A DNA stretch of 64,000 nucleotides. Source: Pseudacidovorax intermedius (GTDB lineage: Bacteria > Pseudomonadota > Gammaproteobacteria > Burkholderiales > Burkholderiaceae_C). The notes under the pieces were generated by a model. The model was not told the origin of the DNA. It saw nothing but the letters and a program-made list of their open reading frames with translations, and did not search any database. This document shows, one piece after another, positions 1 to 9,196 of the stretch. The stretch is from positions 1 through 64,000 of the forward strand of contig NZ_QQAV01000008.1 of NCBI RefSeq assembly GCF_003350475.1, given 5' to 3'. The stretch's first letter is position 1. Each line of letters begins with the position of its first letter. Both the position numbers and the translations under genes were made by a program.

Positions 1-215
1 CGTACACGAGCTTCGTGAGTGCGCAGGCGGGCACGACGCCCGTGCAGCTGGGCACGTGCACGAAGGTGACGCCGGCGAATGCGGCACCGGCTGCGGCCGT
101 GGGCTGCGCCACGGTGCAGGCCATCGGCGGTACGGGGGCGGTGAGCTGGAGCTTCACCGGCTCGCTGCCCGGTGGGGCTTCGGGGGAGGTGCTGATGCGG
201 GTCTCCGTGGATTGA
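1..215 (+). CDS. C-terminal end of a secreted or surface protein (partial)
   Basis: Only the last 71 codons are present. The frame is open at the left edge and ends with TGA at 213-215. The residues are rich in Gly, Ala, Thr, Ser and Val, with a closing stretch (SLPGGASGEVLMRVSVD) of the kind that ends DUF11 or Ig-like beta-sandwich repeats of surface proteins. GC content matches the high-GC body of the window, not the pilus region that follows. The function cannot be given from this fragment. A DUF11-type adhesin or repeat protein is a guess from composition. Confidence 0.55.
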   Translation, partial: YTSFVSAQAGTTPVQLGTCTKVTPANAAPAAAVGCATVQAIGGTGAVSWSFTGSLPGGASGEVLMRVSVD

Positions 216-588
216 TTGCGGCTGGCGCGATGCCGTTGAGGGATCTCTGCCACCCCTCCAACCGTCGTTCGAGGCACCCCTGTAATAAAACAATTTCGAT
301 ATTGTGAATTTCAGTCAACAAAAGCTTTGACTGGCTCTCCTGAAAAAGGGATTAAGGATTCACAATTTCTTCTTGCAAGTACCGATAAAAAATTAAAAAA
401 ATAACTAAATGAAAATTTTTGCCAGAGTTAGGGCTTTCGTAGTACGATTTGCGTGACTTTTTCCGCAGCATTAAAACCTTCGTTCGCCTAAACTACGCCC
501 ACTCCATTCGATGCCGCGGGATCGGCAGAATGAAGCCAGAGGGTCGCTCGTATGTGCGGCTCAAGTCTTCCAAATTCAGGGAACATCG
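216..588. promoter_or_regulatory. AT-rich leader upstream of the pilus locus
   Basis: No gene is seen here. Bases about 285-480 are strikingly AT-rich, with A/T runs near 388-420, while the DNA to the left is GC-rich. This is where composition changes, and the whole pilus locus is read away from it, so it probably carries the main promoter. One weak sigma70-like pair can be drawn, TTGCGT at 449-454 and TAAAAC at 472-477, 17 bases apart. AT-rich control DNA of this kind is often bound by H-NS/MvaT-type silencers, which is inference here. Confidence 0.4.
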
Positions 589-1383
589 ATGAAATCCAGA
601 AATTCCTATCCCGCTTCGAAGCGGGGCCAACAGGGCTTTACCCTCGTGGAAATGGCAGTGGTGCTGATCGTCATTGGCATGATCATCTCGGCAGTGATGA
701 TCGGTCGCGACGTGCAGCGCAATGCGGAATATGTGCGCGTGAGACAGGTATTTCTCAATCAATGGGCTGAGGCGTATAACGCCTACTATCAGCGATTTGG
801 AGTTTCTGTGGGCGACGACCCCGCAATGCCCCGAAAAATGATCAACGGCCGAAACTTCACCGGCAGCAATGGCGTTATCTCCGGCGGCAACATGAGCAAT
901 GTGACGCCACCGCCGGCCGTCTGCAGCAATGGTGCAGGCGCAAACATGGCCCGCGCTGCTCAGGCCGGCATGGATCTGATTACGCTGATGCGTGAGGCGG
1001 GCATCGAACTTCCGCCTGGTCGTGGCGCGGGTCGTGAAGACCGCTATGCATATCAGGACAGCAATGGCAACCCGCAGGAAATCCAAGTTTGCTTCCAGTG
1101 GAATACGCCTGGCACCCCTTCGGGCTCGGGTAACGTGATGGTGATCACCGGCCTTACGCCAGATCTGGCTCGTTCTCTGTCGTCCGGCCTGAAGGGGACG
1201 GCGGACGCCAATACCGGCGTGTTCCGGCAAGAGGGTGTTGCGCACGGCAATATGTCCGGTGGTGTCACTGCTGGCACCCTCGATTGGTCGGTCAATAACA
1301 CGGCGGCAATCACTGGAACTACGGCTCAAACGGGTGAAGATCAGGTTGCAACAGTCGTTGCTCACTACAAGATGAATCAATAA
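589..1383 (+). CDS. Type IV prepilin-like protein, lone copy of the P5 type
   Basis: The protein is 264 residues with a class III signal: a basic 16-residue leader ending in Gly, then FTLVEMAVVLIVIGMII with Glu at +5. Such prepilins are cleaved after Gly by a prepilin peptidase, N-methylated and polymerised. I chose ATG 589 because AGGGAA (578-583) precedes it; the frame extends upstream to 511 without a signal. It is homologous to the P5 genes at 13857 and 19771, sharing the IELPxGR motif, a Tyr-x-Tyr-x-Asp region, two spaced cysteines (likely a disulphide loop) and ITGLTP. It is longer than those two and comes first in the locus, so it may be the major pilin. That role is inferred. Confidence 0.8.
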   Translation: MKSRNSYPASKRGQQGFTLVEMAVVLIVIGMIISAVMIGRDVQRNAEYVRVRQVFLNQWAEAYNAYYQRFGVSVGDDPAMPRKMINGRNFTGSNGVISGGNMSNVTPPPAVCSNGAGANMARAAQAGMDLITLMREAGIELPPGRGAGREDRYAYQDSNGNPQEIQVCFQWNTPGTPSGSGNVMVITGLTPDLARSLSSGLKGTADANTGVFRQEGVAHGNMSGGVTAGTLDWSVNNTAAITGTTAQTGEDQVATVVAHYKMNQ

Positions 1384-1411
1384 TCCGGCCGCCTCGTCTT
1401 CGACTTTCATC

Positions 1412-1915
1412 ATGACTATTGATGTTTCTGAATTGCCGAGGGCGAGGCGCGTTGGGAGTGGCTCGTCTGTACCCTTGCGGCTTGCAGGATCTGCATGTCT
1501 GGCGTTGTTCATCTCCACGGCCATTCTCTGGTACTCCATTGACGTGTGGAGCAAGGCGCGGTCCAGCGTGGAATTCCAGCAAACTCGTCTCAAGCAGGCG
1601 TCCGCGCGCGATCAACTGTCGATCCAGCAAGTCGAAATGGCTCAGTTCGCTGCCCAATTTGTAGAGGCTGCAAAGGAAAAAGGGCTGATGGCGGGGCAGT
1701 GGGTAGGTCGTGGCGTCGATATCCGGGAGCCTAAGGCCAAACGAAGGGCAGCTGTGGACATCTTGTCTCAGGCACAGTCGTTTCGAGGCCAGGTTTTCAG
1801 TGCCGAGGAGTTCGATATTGCAGCGACCGACGCAACTGCTGGATTGTTTGGCGACGTAACGCAAGACTTCCAGGTCGTTCTCAAAGGCCGCTCCATGTTC
1901 AGGGTTGCAAAATGA
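1412..1915 (+). CDS. Bitopic inner-membrane protein, PilO/GspM-like candidate
   Basis: This 167-residue protein has a cytoplasmic N-terminus, one membrane helix at about residues 23-42 and then a Gln/Lys/Glu-rich probable coiled coil (about 45-85) with a small periplasmic remainder. That is the topology of PilO, GspM and MshJ, which form the inner-membrane alignment complex with a PilN/GspL-type partner. The stop overlaps the next start in ATGA, so the two are probably co-translated. Sequence similarity alone does not fix the family. The assignment rests on topology and position before a GspL/PilN-like gene. Confidence 0.55.
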   Translation: MTIDVSELPRARRVGSGSSVPLRLAGSACLALFISTAILWYSIDVWSKARSSVEFQQTRLKQASARDQLSIQQVEMAQFAAQFVEAAKEKGLMAGQWVGRGVDIREPKAKRRAAVDILSQAQSFRGQVFSAEEFDIAATDATAGLFGDVTQDFQVVLKGRSMFRVAK

Positions 1916-3342
1916 GAAGCCCTTCCCGCCTTGCCTGTCTCAGAGGCGCGACTTGCGAGGTCTATCAGCAAGAAGGCGTCAAACAGATGCCCAGCGAATT
2001 CGACGTTCAAGAGGATCTGCTTCTGATCGTCGATATTGAAGAATCGATCACGCAAACAGTCCGACTGGGCGGTGATCCAAAGCATGCAGCGGCCCTTGCT
2101 GGGCGCCATGTTCGGCAACAGGGGCTGACCGATGGCGAGCCCAGCGTCGTTGTGCATACTTCGTTTCGACGTGGAGGAGAGTACGAACTTCTCTTCTCTG
2201 CTTACCCAGCGACGCGGTGGCGTGCCGTTCAGGTTTGGGCTTCGGCTCAATCCCATTCGGTGGCTGTCGTGCCGATCATGTCGCTCTTGTGGCGTTTCTT
2301 GGGGCAGGGCAAGGCTCTTATCTATCGAAGCGGAAGCCGCTTCACTTTTCTCGCCAATCTCGGTGGATCGCCGGTTCAATTCAGCACGCAGGCATTCAGT
2401 GAAGATGCTTCGGATCTTTCTGCAATGGCCGGCGTTCTTGCAGAGGGAATTCGCGCGCAACTGGCTCAGTCTCCAGCAGGGGCCGACGCGATCAGTACGC
2501 TTGGCACCATTTCGTGGGTCTGCAGACTTGTCGAGGCGCCTGATCGAGAGGCAATAGATAAGGAGATAATTGCCAAGATAGCCGCGTCTCTGAAAACTGG
2601 CATTGTGCCGATCGTGCACGAACCGCTTGCGGGTGGTTCAGCGGGCTGGATGTCGGGCCTAGCTGCGCTGAGACGCGTCTATCGTCCTTCTCTAGCCGTT
2701 TGTGCGCCGGCTGATCGAGCGGCATTGACAGCGCTCAGTCAATTGAGGTCTGCGGCTTGGGTTTCGCTGGCGATTGCCGCCCTCTCCGCCGCGGGTGCTG
2801 CAGGATTCGCGTTATCGACTTCCTCCCTACGTACGGCAGCTCAACAAACCGAAAAAGAAGCTGATCGTATAGAAGAGAACATACGGCAGCGCGCAAGCGC
2901 AGCGACATTGCCGCCCGCATTTGAGGAGACGCGAGCACTGGTAGAACGGCTATCCACATTCACCAGTTCACCGGACCTGACCCAAATATTAGGGGCACTG
3001 GCTGCTGCAGGTGGATCGGGTGTGCGTGTACTGCGGGTATATACGGTCCAGGCAGAAAAGACGCCTGCACGCACTGTCGGCGCCGCGAGTACCGGGTCGG
3101 GCACGCAGAACTCCACCTCTGGCCAAGGGCCACGCATTCAGATCGATGCGACTGTGGATGTTTCTGCCAATCGTGCAGAAGCTGATGCCTTGTCCGATTT
3201 TGTCGCATTGTTGAGAAAGCAGGGATTCTCTGTTGCTGAAGTAGAGGGCCAGGCACGAGGAAGTCTCGCAAATGGTAGGACGGTTTTCTCCTATCAGATC
3301 AGGTCGACCAGAAGCAATCCGCAGGGTCAGGTGCAGCGATGA
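1912..3342 (+). CDS. GspL/PilM-PilN-like inner-membrane assembly protein
   Basis: The protein has 476 residues. A large N-terminal soluble part (about 1-280) could be a divergent actin-like domain of the PilM/GspL-cytoplasmic type. One membrane helix follows at about 283-305, then a Glu/Gln-rich coiled coil (about 305-335) and a periplasmic domain with a Ser/Thr/Gly-rich linker. This layout fits GspL, MshI or the fused PilO of type IVb systems, which tie the ATPase to the periplasmic complex. ATG 1912 overlaps the previous stop; an in-frame ATG at 1987 behind GAAGG is an alternative. It overlaps the next gene by four bases. Confidence 0.6.
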   Translation: MRSPSRLACLRGATCEVYQQEGVKQMPSEFDVQEDLLLIVDIEESITQTVRLGGDPKHAAALAGRHVRQQGLTDGEPSVVVHTSFRRGGEYELLFSAYPATRWRAVQVWASAQSHSVAVVPIMSLLWRFLGQGKALIYRSGSRFTFLANLGGSPVQFSTQAFSEDASDLSAMAGVLAEGIRAQLAQSPAGADAISTLGTISWVCRLVEAPDREAIDKEIIAKIAASLKTGIVPIVHEPLAGGSAGWMSGLAALRRVYRPSLAVCAPADRAALTALSQLRSAAWVSLAIAALSAAGAAGFALSTSSLRTAAQQTEKEADRIEENIRQRASAATLPPAFEETRALVERLSTFTSSPDLTQILGALAAAGGSGVRVLRVYTVQAEKTPARTVGAASTGSGTQNSTSGQGPRIQIDATVDVSANRAEADALSDFVALLRKQGFSVAEVEGQARGSLANGRTVFSYQIRSTRSNPQGQVQR

Positions 3343-3902
3343 AGGCTAAATGGATACCGCTGTGCTACACGGCAATCATGGCCGCTGGCGCAATGGCTGC
3401 AATCGGCGCAGCTCTGTCTGCTGTGACCCATATTCACTTCTCGTCTTCCTCCGGGAAAGCCATTTCAGGAAAAAATACGCAACGGACTGATTCGGGGGGG
3501 GGAACTCAGCCTGGTTCAATGCTTACGCCACAGGTGCGACAGGAACTATTCCGGACACTCAACGATGTCTCAGCGCTCGACGGCATTGAGCCACTCAGTG
3601 TGAGTAGCTATCCGATCAATCAGATGTCATCGGCCGAGCGCGCAAATGAAAACCCCCAGCCTCAAGAGCCCGCTGCTCACAAGATCAGTGTTGTATTGAT
3701 CTCCGAAGGCGGGGGCGCGGCCGCTGTAATTGACGAGCGAATTCAGCACGAGGGCGATGTCCTGTCTGACGGGAGTCGTGTGCACCTCATTCGGAACGGA
3801 ACGGTGGTCATCCAAGAGGCCAGCGGCCGTATGACCAACTATTCGGTTCCTCAAAGCCTCGCTCCATCCAAGCCCGCTCAAGCCGAAAAGGAAAAGCCAT
3901 GA
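3339..3902 (+). CDS. PilP/MshK/GspC-like periplasmic linker protein
   Basis: The protein has 187 residues: an N-terminal membrane helix at about 8-30, a Ser/Gly/Gln-rich disordered stretch, and a compact beta-rich domain at about 115-170. In that domain the pattern ISEGGGAAAVIDERI, then EGDVLSDGSRV, then a Val-Val-Ile strand resembles the HR domain shared by GspC, PilP and MshK, which contacts the secretin. It follows the GspL/PilN-like gene by a four-base overlap, where MSHA and type IVb loci keep this component. The role as secretin-platform connector is inferred from domain and position. Confidence 0.6.
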   Translation: MKAKWIPLCYTAIMAAGAMAAIGAALSAVTHIHFSSSSGKAISGKNTQRTDSGGGTQPGSMLTPQVRQELFRTLNDVSALDGIEPLSVSSYPINQMSSAERANENPQPQEPAAHKISVVLISEGGGAAAVIDERIQHEGDVLSDGSRVHLIRNGTVVIQEASGRMTNYSVPQSLAPSKPAQAEKEKP

Positions 3903-4564
3903 AGTGCCATATGTTCGACGGTGCGCCTAGCCTGATCTCTGTTTGTCTTGCCGTTTCCTTGCTATGTGCGTGCTCTCCCCAAGAAGGTGCTGGCGCCTCC
4001 GCAACAACGGAGAGCAATGCCTCGCCCGCGGCCGTTGAGCCGGCGCCGCGGCCAGCCTCGGCTGCCGACCCTGTGAAATCCCCCGCCGAGGGTCGAACAC
4101 TCGCCGCGCCGTGGGAGAGGAGCGACGCGGCGGGCGCAACAAAGAATGCTGCTTCGCAGGGGCCCGGTAACGTTCCGCCGGCGGCGAGTGCCGCGGACTC
4201 AGAACGCATGCGGCGGCTGGAGCAAATTTCCGCGAAGTTGCAAACGATGCGAGCAAATAACAAACCAGATCCGGTCGAAGTCGAAAAGGCGATTGCGGAG
4301 TTGGAGAGTGTCTATGGCTCCAGTGTTGTGGGGGGGATTGACCTCAAGGCCGTCCGATCGAACTTGCGCGGTGTATCCAGAATGCAAGAGCTGCAGAAGG
4401 AAATCGAGCAACTGCGCGCTGCGCCAGCGGAAACGAAAGAGGCAAAAGAAGCAAATAAGGCAAAACTGGCAGAAAAATACAAGGAGATTCAATCCGTGGT
4501 GGGCAGGATGCAGACTCCCACCGCTAGTACGGGTGAGCGAACGAAGTCTGCGGGGGCGCAATGA
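3899..4564 (+). CDS. Coiled-coil lipoprotein of the pilus locus, function unknown
   Basis: The 221-residue protein has a signal peptide with a lipobox-like LCAC, lipidation at Cys25. An Ala/Pro/Ser-rich low-complexity stretch (about 30-95) follows, then a charged helical C-terminal half (about 100-205) with alternating Glu/Lys that should form coiled coil. I do not recognise a family. It overlaps both neighbours by four bases, so it is made with the pilus machinery. Possible roles are secretin pilotin or periplasmic spacer, neither of which the sequence proves. Confidence 0.6.
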   Translation: MKCHMFDGAPSLISVCLAVSLLCACSPQEGAGASATTESNASPAAVEPAPRPASAADPVKSPAEGRTLAAPWERSDAAGATKNAASQGPGNVPPAASAADSERMRRLEQISAKLQTMRANNKPDPVEVEKAIAELESVYGSSVVGGIDLKAVRSNLRGVSRMQELQKEIEQLRAAPAETKEAKEANKAKLAEKYKEIQSVVGRMQTPTASTGERTKSAGAQ

Positions 4565-5253
4565 CCGAAAAATTGTCGAGTGCCCGAAAATTTAGCAGGA
4601 GCCCATCTGCGGCTAACGCAAATCGGCAGATCGGAATATCGCTTCTCGAACTGGCAATAGTTCTGGTGATCGGCGCTATTTTGACGGCGGGCGGCATGGA
4701 TTGGGCGCTCTCTGTGCACAGCAGCGGATCATCCGTTGGTGCTCAGTCCACGTCGGATGCTGCGCGCGCTGCCCTGGTTTCATTTGCCCGAACGAACCAT
4801 AGGCTTCCGTGCCCCGACGTGATTGGTGATGGACATGAAGGCGATTGCACCGACGTCAACATGCGTGTCGGCTGGCTGCCGGTGGTTGCGCTGGGAATGA
4901 GCGATCGAAATGCAGCAGCCGACACGCTGCGCCGCCCCCGCTACGCGGTCTATAGAACCGCAGGGAGCGACTTGGTGAGGCCTGCAAATGCGCAGGCCGA
5001 TACACCGTCACAAGCACTCTACTTTTCGTTGACCGCGGCCGCATCGGCATCGGCAGACCCTTCACAACCGGTCATTGCACGTAGCGAAGCGGAGTGTTCT
5101 TCCGAGGGCGCCAACGTTGCCTTTGCGGTGCAGGTGCCGTTTGAGTCGACTGATTGGCGGCCCGCCGAGGCAAACACGCTTTGCTTTGTTTCTTCCAGAC
5201 CTACGGCCAGTGAAACGGCAGCAAGGTTGCTTGCAGAGGTAACACGTTCATGA
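4561..5253 (+). CDS. Minor prepilin P1 of cassette A
   Basis: The protein has 230 residues, with a long polar leader of 25 residues ending in Gly, then ISLLELAIVLVIGAI, with Glu at +5. The body has the local signature RLPCPD, a second Cys in EGDC, GWLPVV and a region Arg-Pro-Arg-Tyr-Ala-Val-Tyr. The same signature occurs in the paralogue at 15570-16280, which has the same length. It overlaps the lipoprotein gene before it and the secretin gene after it by four bases. It is separated from the other cassette A pilins by the secretin-to-GspF block. It is probably a minor or tip pilin. Confidence 0.75.
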   Translation: MTEKLSSARKFSRSPSAANANRQIGISLLELAIVLVIGAILTAGGMDWALSVHSSGSSVGAQSTSDAARAALVSFARTNHRLPCPDVIGDGHEGDCTDVNMRVGWLPVVALGMSDRNAAADTLRRPRYAVYRTAGSDLVRPANAQADTPSQALYFSLTAAASASADPSQPVIARSEAECSSEGANVAFAVQVPFESTDWRPAEANTLCFVSSRPTASETAARLLAEVTRS

Positions 5254-6896
5254 TTGATCTTAAATATCGATTGCCGCAGGTTGCAGCCGGATGTGCGATT
5301 TCGGTGCTCCTCGCCGGATGCGTGTCTCCACGGGCTGCTTTCAAAGGCGATGAAGAGGCGCCAGGTACCGATCGCAGCATGATGGCCTCAGCGGCGGTTC
5401 AGGCTGCCCAAGCGGCCGGTGATGTGGTGTCTCCCTCCGAAGCAATGCGTGCGGGTCTGGAACGCAGTCAAGTCGCGCGCCCACAGCTGCCTTTGGCAAT
5501 TATTGCCGAACGTGATCCCTTGGAAGAAAAAATTCTGAGCTTCGACATGTACGAAGCGAAGGCCGATCAATTCCTGTGGGCCATCGCCAAGGACCTGGGC
5601 TTCAATTTGATTGTCGAGCCCAAGGTTTTGAAGTCGGAGAGCAGGGCGAGCCTTTTCTTGAGCAAGGTTTCTGCTCGAGAAGCAATAGGTGCAGTGACAC
5701 AGCTGTTCGACTTGAGTGCCACCCGTTCAGGCAACACGATCAGTGTCGCGTCACTGGAGCAGAAGGTCTTTCCCGTGGACTTGCTGTCCAGCAGTGTGAA
5801 ATTGAATGTGGACTCTGGCGGCGACGTTCTTGGAGGCACCGGCGGCGACAAGGGACTGCAAGGTTCGGTCAAATTCGGCGGTGAAGTCGGGCAGAAGAGC
5901 GATCCGTTCGATTCCATCCTGAAATCGGTGGAGACCATCGTCAAGGATCCTGAGGGAACAAAAGTTGAGGATGAGTCGTTGAAGCCGGTGGTTGCGCTGG
6001 ACCGGCGAAGCCAGACGCTTTTTGTACGAGCCAAGCCTTCTCGGGTGCGACAGGTGTCGGATTTTCTTGCACAGGCGCGCGCCGTGCGAGGGCGCCAACT
6101 GCAGCTCGATATGCAGATCATCGATGTCGCGCTCAGCGAATCGCACAAGTTGGGCATCGATTGGCAGCTGCTTGGTAATCGTGCAAGTGCGGTGGGCGGC
6201 AGCACGATCGGGACGCTGTCGCAGGCAACTTGGGCAATACCGGGGAACGGCCTTTCAGTTAACCCGCGCTCGTTGGTGATTTCCGAGCAGACGGTAGGGG
6301 GCACGACGGGGGGCGCTGGTATTGCCCTGTCTTCGAACAGGGTGTCGGCCGTGGTCAACGCGCTTCGTACCTTTGGCAATGTGAAGTTGATCTCCAATCC
6401 GACTTTGCGAGCCCGCAGTGGTGAGCCCGCATTTGTGAGCGTGGGCACCACATATCGCTATATCTCCAAGGTGACCGCCACGACCACGGTCGTCCAGGGC
6501 GTCAGCCAAACTTCCTACAACTCCGAGACGAACTCGCTCTTTTCCGGATTGATGGTCGGTCTGACACCCGCAATTCGCGAGGACGGCTCCATCGAACTGT
6601 TCGTCCATCCCAATCAGTCCATCGTTCGCGCCGGTACGCTCAACTTGGTCCAACTTGGAAGTGGTAATGCGGTGACTCTTCCTGTTGTGGACTCGAAAGC
6701 GGTTGCGACGACGCTGTCCCTGCGGAGTGGCGACTTGGTGGTACTGGGAGGTCTTGCCGATCAGTCTTCGAATGTCAACAACGCAGGCGTACCGGGACTG
6801 AGCGACGTTCCGGCGATCGGTCCTGCTTTGGACACAAATTCCAATGCGCAGACGAGCCGCGAATTGGTGATTCTCCTGAAAGCGACATTGCTATGA
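5250..6896 (+). CDS. Outer-membrane secretin lipoprotein (MshL/PilN/GspD family)
   Basis: The 548-residue protein forms the outer-membrane channel for the pilus. It has a lipoprotein signal with LLAGC and Cys24, so it is probably lipid-anchored like type IVb secretins PilN/BfpB. An STN/N0-like domain lies at about 90-170 (DMYEAKADQFLWAIAKDLGF). A Gly-rich stretch (about 190-215) follows. The secretin core runs from about 270 to the end, with the ISNPTLRARSGEPAFVSVG strand pair, SLFSGLMVGLTP and VVLGGLADQ, the usual C-terminal secretin signatures. Length is typical. Both ends overlap their neighbours by four bases. Confidence 0.88.
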   Translation: MIDLKYRLPQVAAGCAISVLLAGCVSPRAAFKGDEEAPGTDRSMMASAAVQAAQAAGDVVSPSEAMRAGLERSQVARPQLPLAIIAERDPLEEKILSFDMYEAKADQFLWAIAKDLGFNLIVEPKVLKSESRASLFLSKVSAREAIGAVTQLFDLSATRSGNTISVASLEQKVFPVDLLSSSVKLNVDSGGDVLGGTGGDKGLQGSVKFGGEVGQKSDPFDSILKSVETIVKDPEGTKVEDESLKPVVALDRRSQTLFVRAKPSRVRQVSDFLAQARAVRGRQLQLDMQIIDVALSESHKLGIDWQLLGNRASAVGGSTIGTLSQATWAIPGNGLSVNPRSLVISEQTVGGTTGGAGIALSSNRVSAVVNALRTFGNVKLISNPTLRARSGEPAFVSVGTTYRYISKVTATTTVVQGVSQTSYNSETNSLFSGLMVGLTPAIREDGSIELFVHPNQSIVRAGTLNLVQLGSGNAVTLPVVDSKAVATTLSLRSGDLVVLGGLADQSSNVNNAGVPGLSDVPAIGPALDTNSNAQTSRELVILLKATLL

Positions 6897-7513
6897 AAAA
6901 CAAAGTTCGCCCCTGGTGCTCGGTGTCGCGACTCAGCGTTGCTGCGCCGGTGGCTGCTCTGCTCACACTGTCTGCGTGCATTGCGTCTGCCGCCGATTTG
7001 GCCCCGGCGGCGGCGGCTTCGCCGGACGAGGTGATGCCTGCACCCGTTCGAAAGACAGTTAGCCCAGCGAAGTCAGCGCCTGATCGTGCGGTCTTAGAGC
7101 GGCAGGAGATGGTTGCACGAGAAGCCGAAATATCGCGTCTCATGGACTTTTTTTCACAAGCTCAACGGCGCGGTGATGTGGCAGAGGCGTCGTCGGCCGT
7201 GAGTCTTCTTAGTTCGCTTCTTCCGCCAGATAGCGTCGCTTTATCCAGGAGAGCCGCTTGGGTGGAACAGATGCGTGGTAACGCCGATGGATCGCGTAGG
7301 TTGTTAGGTCGCATTCTTAACAAACTGCCTGACGATTTAAACGCCACCATGAATCTTGCGCTTCTGGATGCGCGAGAGGGTAAGGTTCAAGACGCAGTGG
7401 CGCGGCTGAGGAAGCTGAAGCTTATTCATCCAGAAGCAACCGAAGTCGACACGTTGCTCTCAGAGATCGAGGGGCGGTCGATTTTTGTAGCTCGGCCACC
7501 ACTCAATAACTGA
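6893..7513 (+). CDS. Periplasmic TPR protein, MshN-like position
   Basis: The protein has 206 residues and an N-terminal signal sequence. TLSAC at 25-29 could be a lipobox, while ASAAD just after it could be a signal peptidase I site. The C-terminal half (about 85-195) is helical with tetratricopeptide-like repeats, for example residues around LNATMNLALLDAREGKVQDA. In MSHA loci a TPR protein, MshN, sits between secretin and ATPase as here, and PilF-type TPR proteins pilot secretins. It overlaps the secretin stop in ATGA. A secretin-assembly role is inferred from place and fold. Confidence 0.6.
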   Translation: MKNKVRPWCSVSRLSVAAPVAALLTLSACIASAADLAPAAAASPDEVMPAPVRKTVSPAKSAPDRAVLERQEMVAREAEISRLMDFFSQAQRRGDVAEASSAVSLLSSLLPPDSVALSRRAAWVEQMRGNADGSRRLLGRILNKLPDDLNATMNLALLDAREGKVQDAVARLRKLKLIHPEATEVDTLLSEIEGRSIFVARPPLNN

Positions 7514-7531
7514 TTTCCGGATTGCTCTGGT

Positions 7532-9196
7532 ATGGAATACTCGGTAGACCGGCTCAGTGGGCTTATGGCCCTCAAGCTGCAGGAAAGGGAAATACTTTCG
7601 CGCGCTGAGGCAAGCTATGCGCAGCAGAAGCAGCGCGTGGAAGTCAAACCGTTGTGGCGCGTCCTTATCGACAATGGATTGGTGCGCGAGCGAATCGTCT
7701 GTGCGCTGCTTGGCGAACTGCTTGAAATCGAGTTCGCTGATCTTGACCAGGTCAGCCGCCCAGGAGCAGATATTCTTTCTTTGTTCAACCGTGAACTGTG
7801 CCAGAAATCCGAGTTCCTGCCTTTGCGACGAGACAGCGAGCATCTACTGGTTCTGTTGGGAGACGCCAATCCTACAGAGGTCCAGCAGCTGGTATTGCGT
7901 CGATGCGGCTTGCGCAGTCGCTTTGTGCTGGGCGAGTTTTCTCGTGTGCGCACGCTGATAAGGCACAGTTTCTTCTTTGCCCAGAATCCTATCGTCGACC
8001 TGATTGAGGCAGAAATCCGGAATCTGGCCGGCGACAAGGATGGAAATCGTAGTCCGGCCGCATTTCTTCAGCATCTTCTGCATCTCGCAGTGCAGGAGCG
8101 TGCTACCGACATTCATATCGCACCCGCCGCGTCAAGCATTCACGTGCTACTGCGTGTGGATGGCGTTCTTCGCCCCGCATTTGCGCTGCCGCTGGAGCTC
8201 ACCCGAATCGGCAGCTACATCAAGTTGATCGCTGAGATTGATATCTCAGAAAAGCGAAAGCCGCAGGACGGAAGTTTTCATACACGGATTCTTGACGTTC
8301 CTCACACGGTAAGACTTTCCACCATCGTTACCGATATTGGTGAGCGAATGGTGATGCGACTGCTCCCGGAAAGCCACGATCTGAAGGGACTGCGCGAGAT
8401 CGGCTATTACGAAGAAGATACCTTGTTGCTGGAGCAGGGCCTGCGACGGCCCTCTGGCCTTGTTGTCATAACAGGTCCGACCGGCTCGGGCAAAAGTAGT
8501 ACGCTGCACGCCGCGTTGCGTATGCAGAATCTGATCGAACGCAACGTGTTAACGGTCGAGGATCCTGTGGAATACAGGGTTCCTGGTGCCGGTCAGACGG
8601 AAGTCAATCGAAAGACCGGCTACGATTTTCAGTCGGCGTTGCGGCATTTCCTCAGGCACGACCCCGACGTCATTCTGGTCGGCGAAATGCGTGATTCGGA
8701 GACGGCGGTCGCAGCGCTGGATGCTGCGACAACTGGGCACTTGGTGCTCTCGACTCTGCACGTCAATTCTGTGTTTGGCGCGGTGCCTCGTCTTCAACTA
8801 TTGGGTGGGCAGGCATCGATCGTGGCTGAGAATCTTCTGCTAGTCGTCCACCAACGGCTGGCGCGCAAGAACTGTTCAGAATGCGCGGAATCGGTCGAGC
8901 TGACGGAACGAGAGTGCCGCTGGCTCGGCCGACCCCTCGGCTCCAAGGGGATGCGGGGTAAGGGATGTCCCAACTGCCGGGGCACTGGCTATTACGGTCG
9001 TGTACCCGTCTATGAGGTATTGGCCATCAACGACGAACTTGCCGATCTCATCGCGGGCGATGCCCGCCGTGCCGAACTGAGAAGGGCCGCTGAGCGCAGC
9101 GGCTTTCGGGACATAGAGAGTTGCGCTAAACGGCGCGTCGTCGACGGGGCGACCACGTGCGACGAGATCGTGCGCTGCCTCGGGGTTGGGCCGTGA
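7532..9196 (+). CDS. Pilus assembly ATPase (GspE/PilB/MshE family)
   Basis: The 554-residue cytoplasmic hexameric ATPase powers pilin polymerisation. It has an N-terminal MshEN-like domain (about 15-150), Walker A GPTGSGKS at 315-322, an Asp box VEDPVE at 342-347, Walker B around ILVGEMRD at 381-388 and a His box TGHLVLSTLHVN at 401-412. A zinc-type cysteine set, Cys448, Cys451, Cys479 and Cys482, is typical of assembly (GspE/PilB) rather than retraction (PilT) ATPases. The MshEN part lacks the strict RLG...Q pattern (it reads PLWRVLIDNG), so c-di-GMP binding is doubtful. It ends in GTGA, overlapping the platform gene. Confidence 0.92.
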   Translation: MEYSVDRLSGLMALKLQEREILSRAEASYAQQKQRVEVKPLWRVLIDNGLVRERIVCALLGELLEIEFADLDQVSRPGADILSLFNRELCQKSEFLPLRRDSEHLLVLLGDANPTEVQQLVLRRCGLRSRFVLGEFSRVRTLIRHSFFFAQNPIVDLIEAEIRNLAGDKDGNRSPAAFLQHLLHLAVQERATDIHIAPAASSIHVLLRVDGVLRPAFALPLELTRIGSYIKLIAEIDISEKRKPQDGSFHTRILDVPHTVRLSTIVTDIGERMVMRLLPESHDLKGLREIGYYEEDTLLLEQGLRRPSGLVVITGPTGSGKSSTLHAALRMQNLIERNVLTVEDPVEYRVPGAGQTEVNRKTGYDFQSALRHFLRHDPDVILVGEMRDSETAVAALDAATTGHLVLSTLHVNSVFGAVPRLQLLGGQASIVAENLLLVVHQRLARKNCSECAESVELTERECRWLGRPLGSKGMRGKGCPNCRGTGYYGRVPVYEVLAINDELADLIAGDARRAELRRAAERSGFRDIESCAKRRVVDGATTCDEIVRCLGVGP

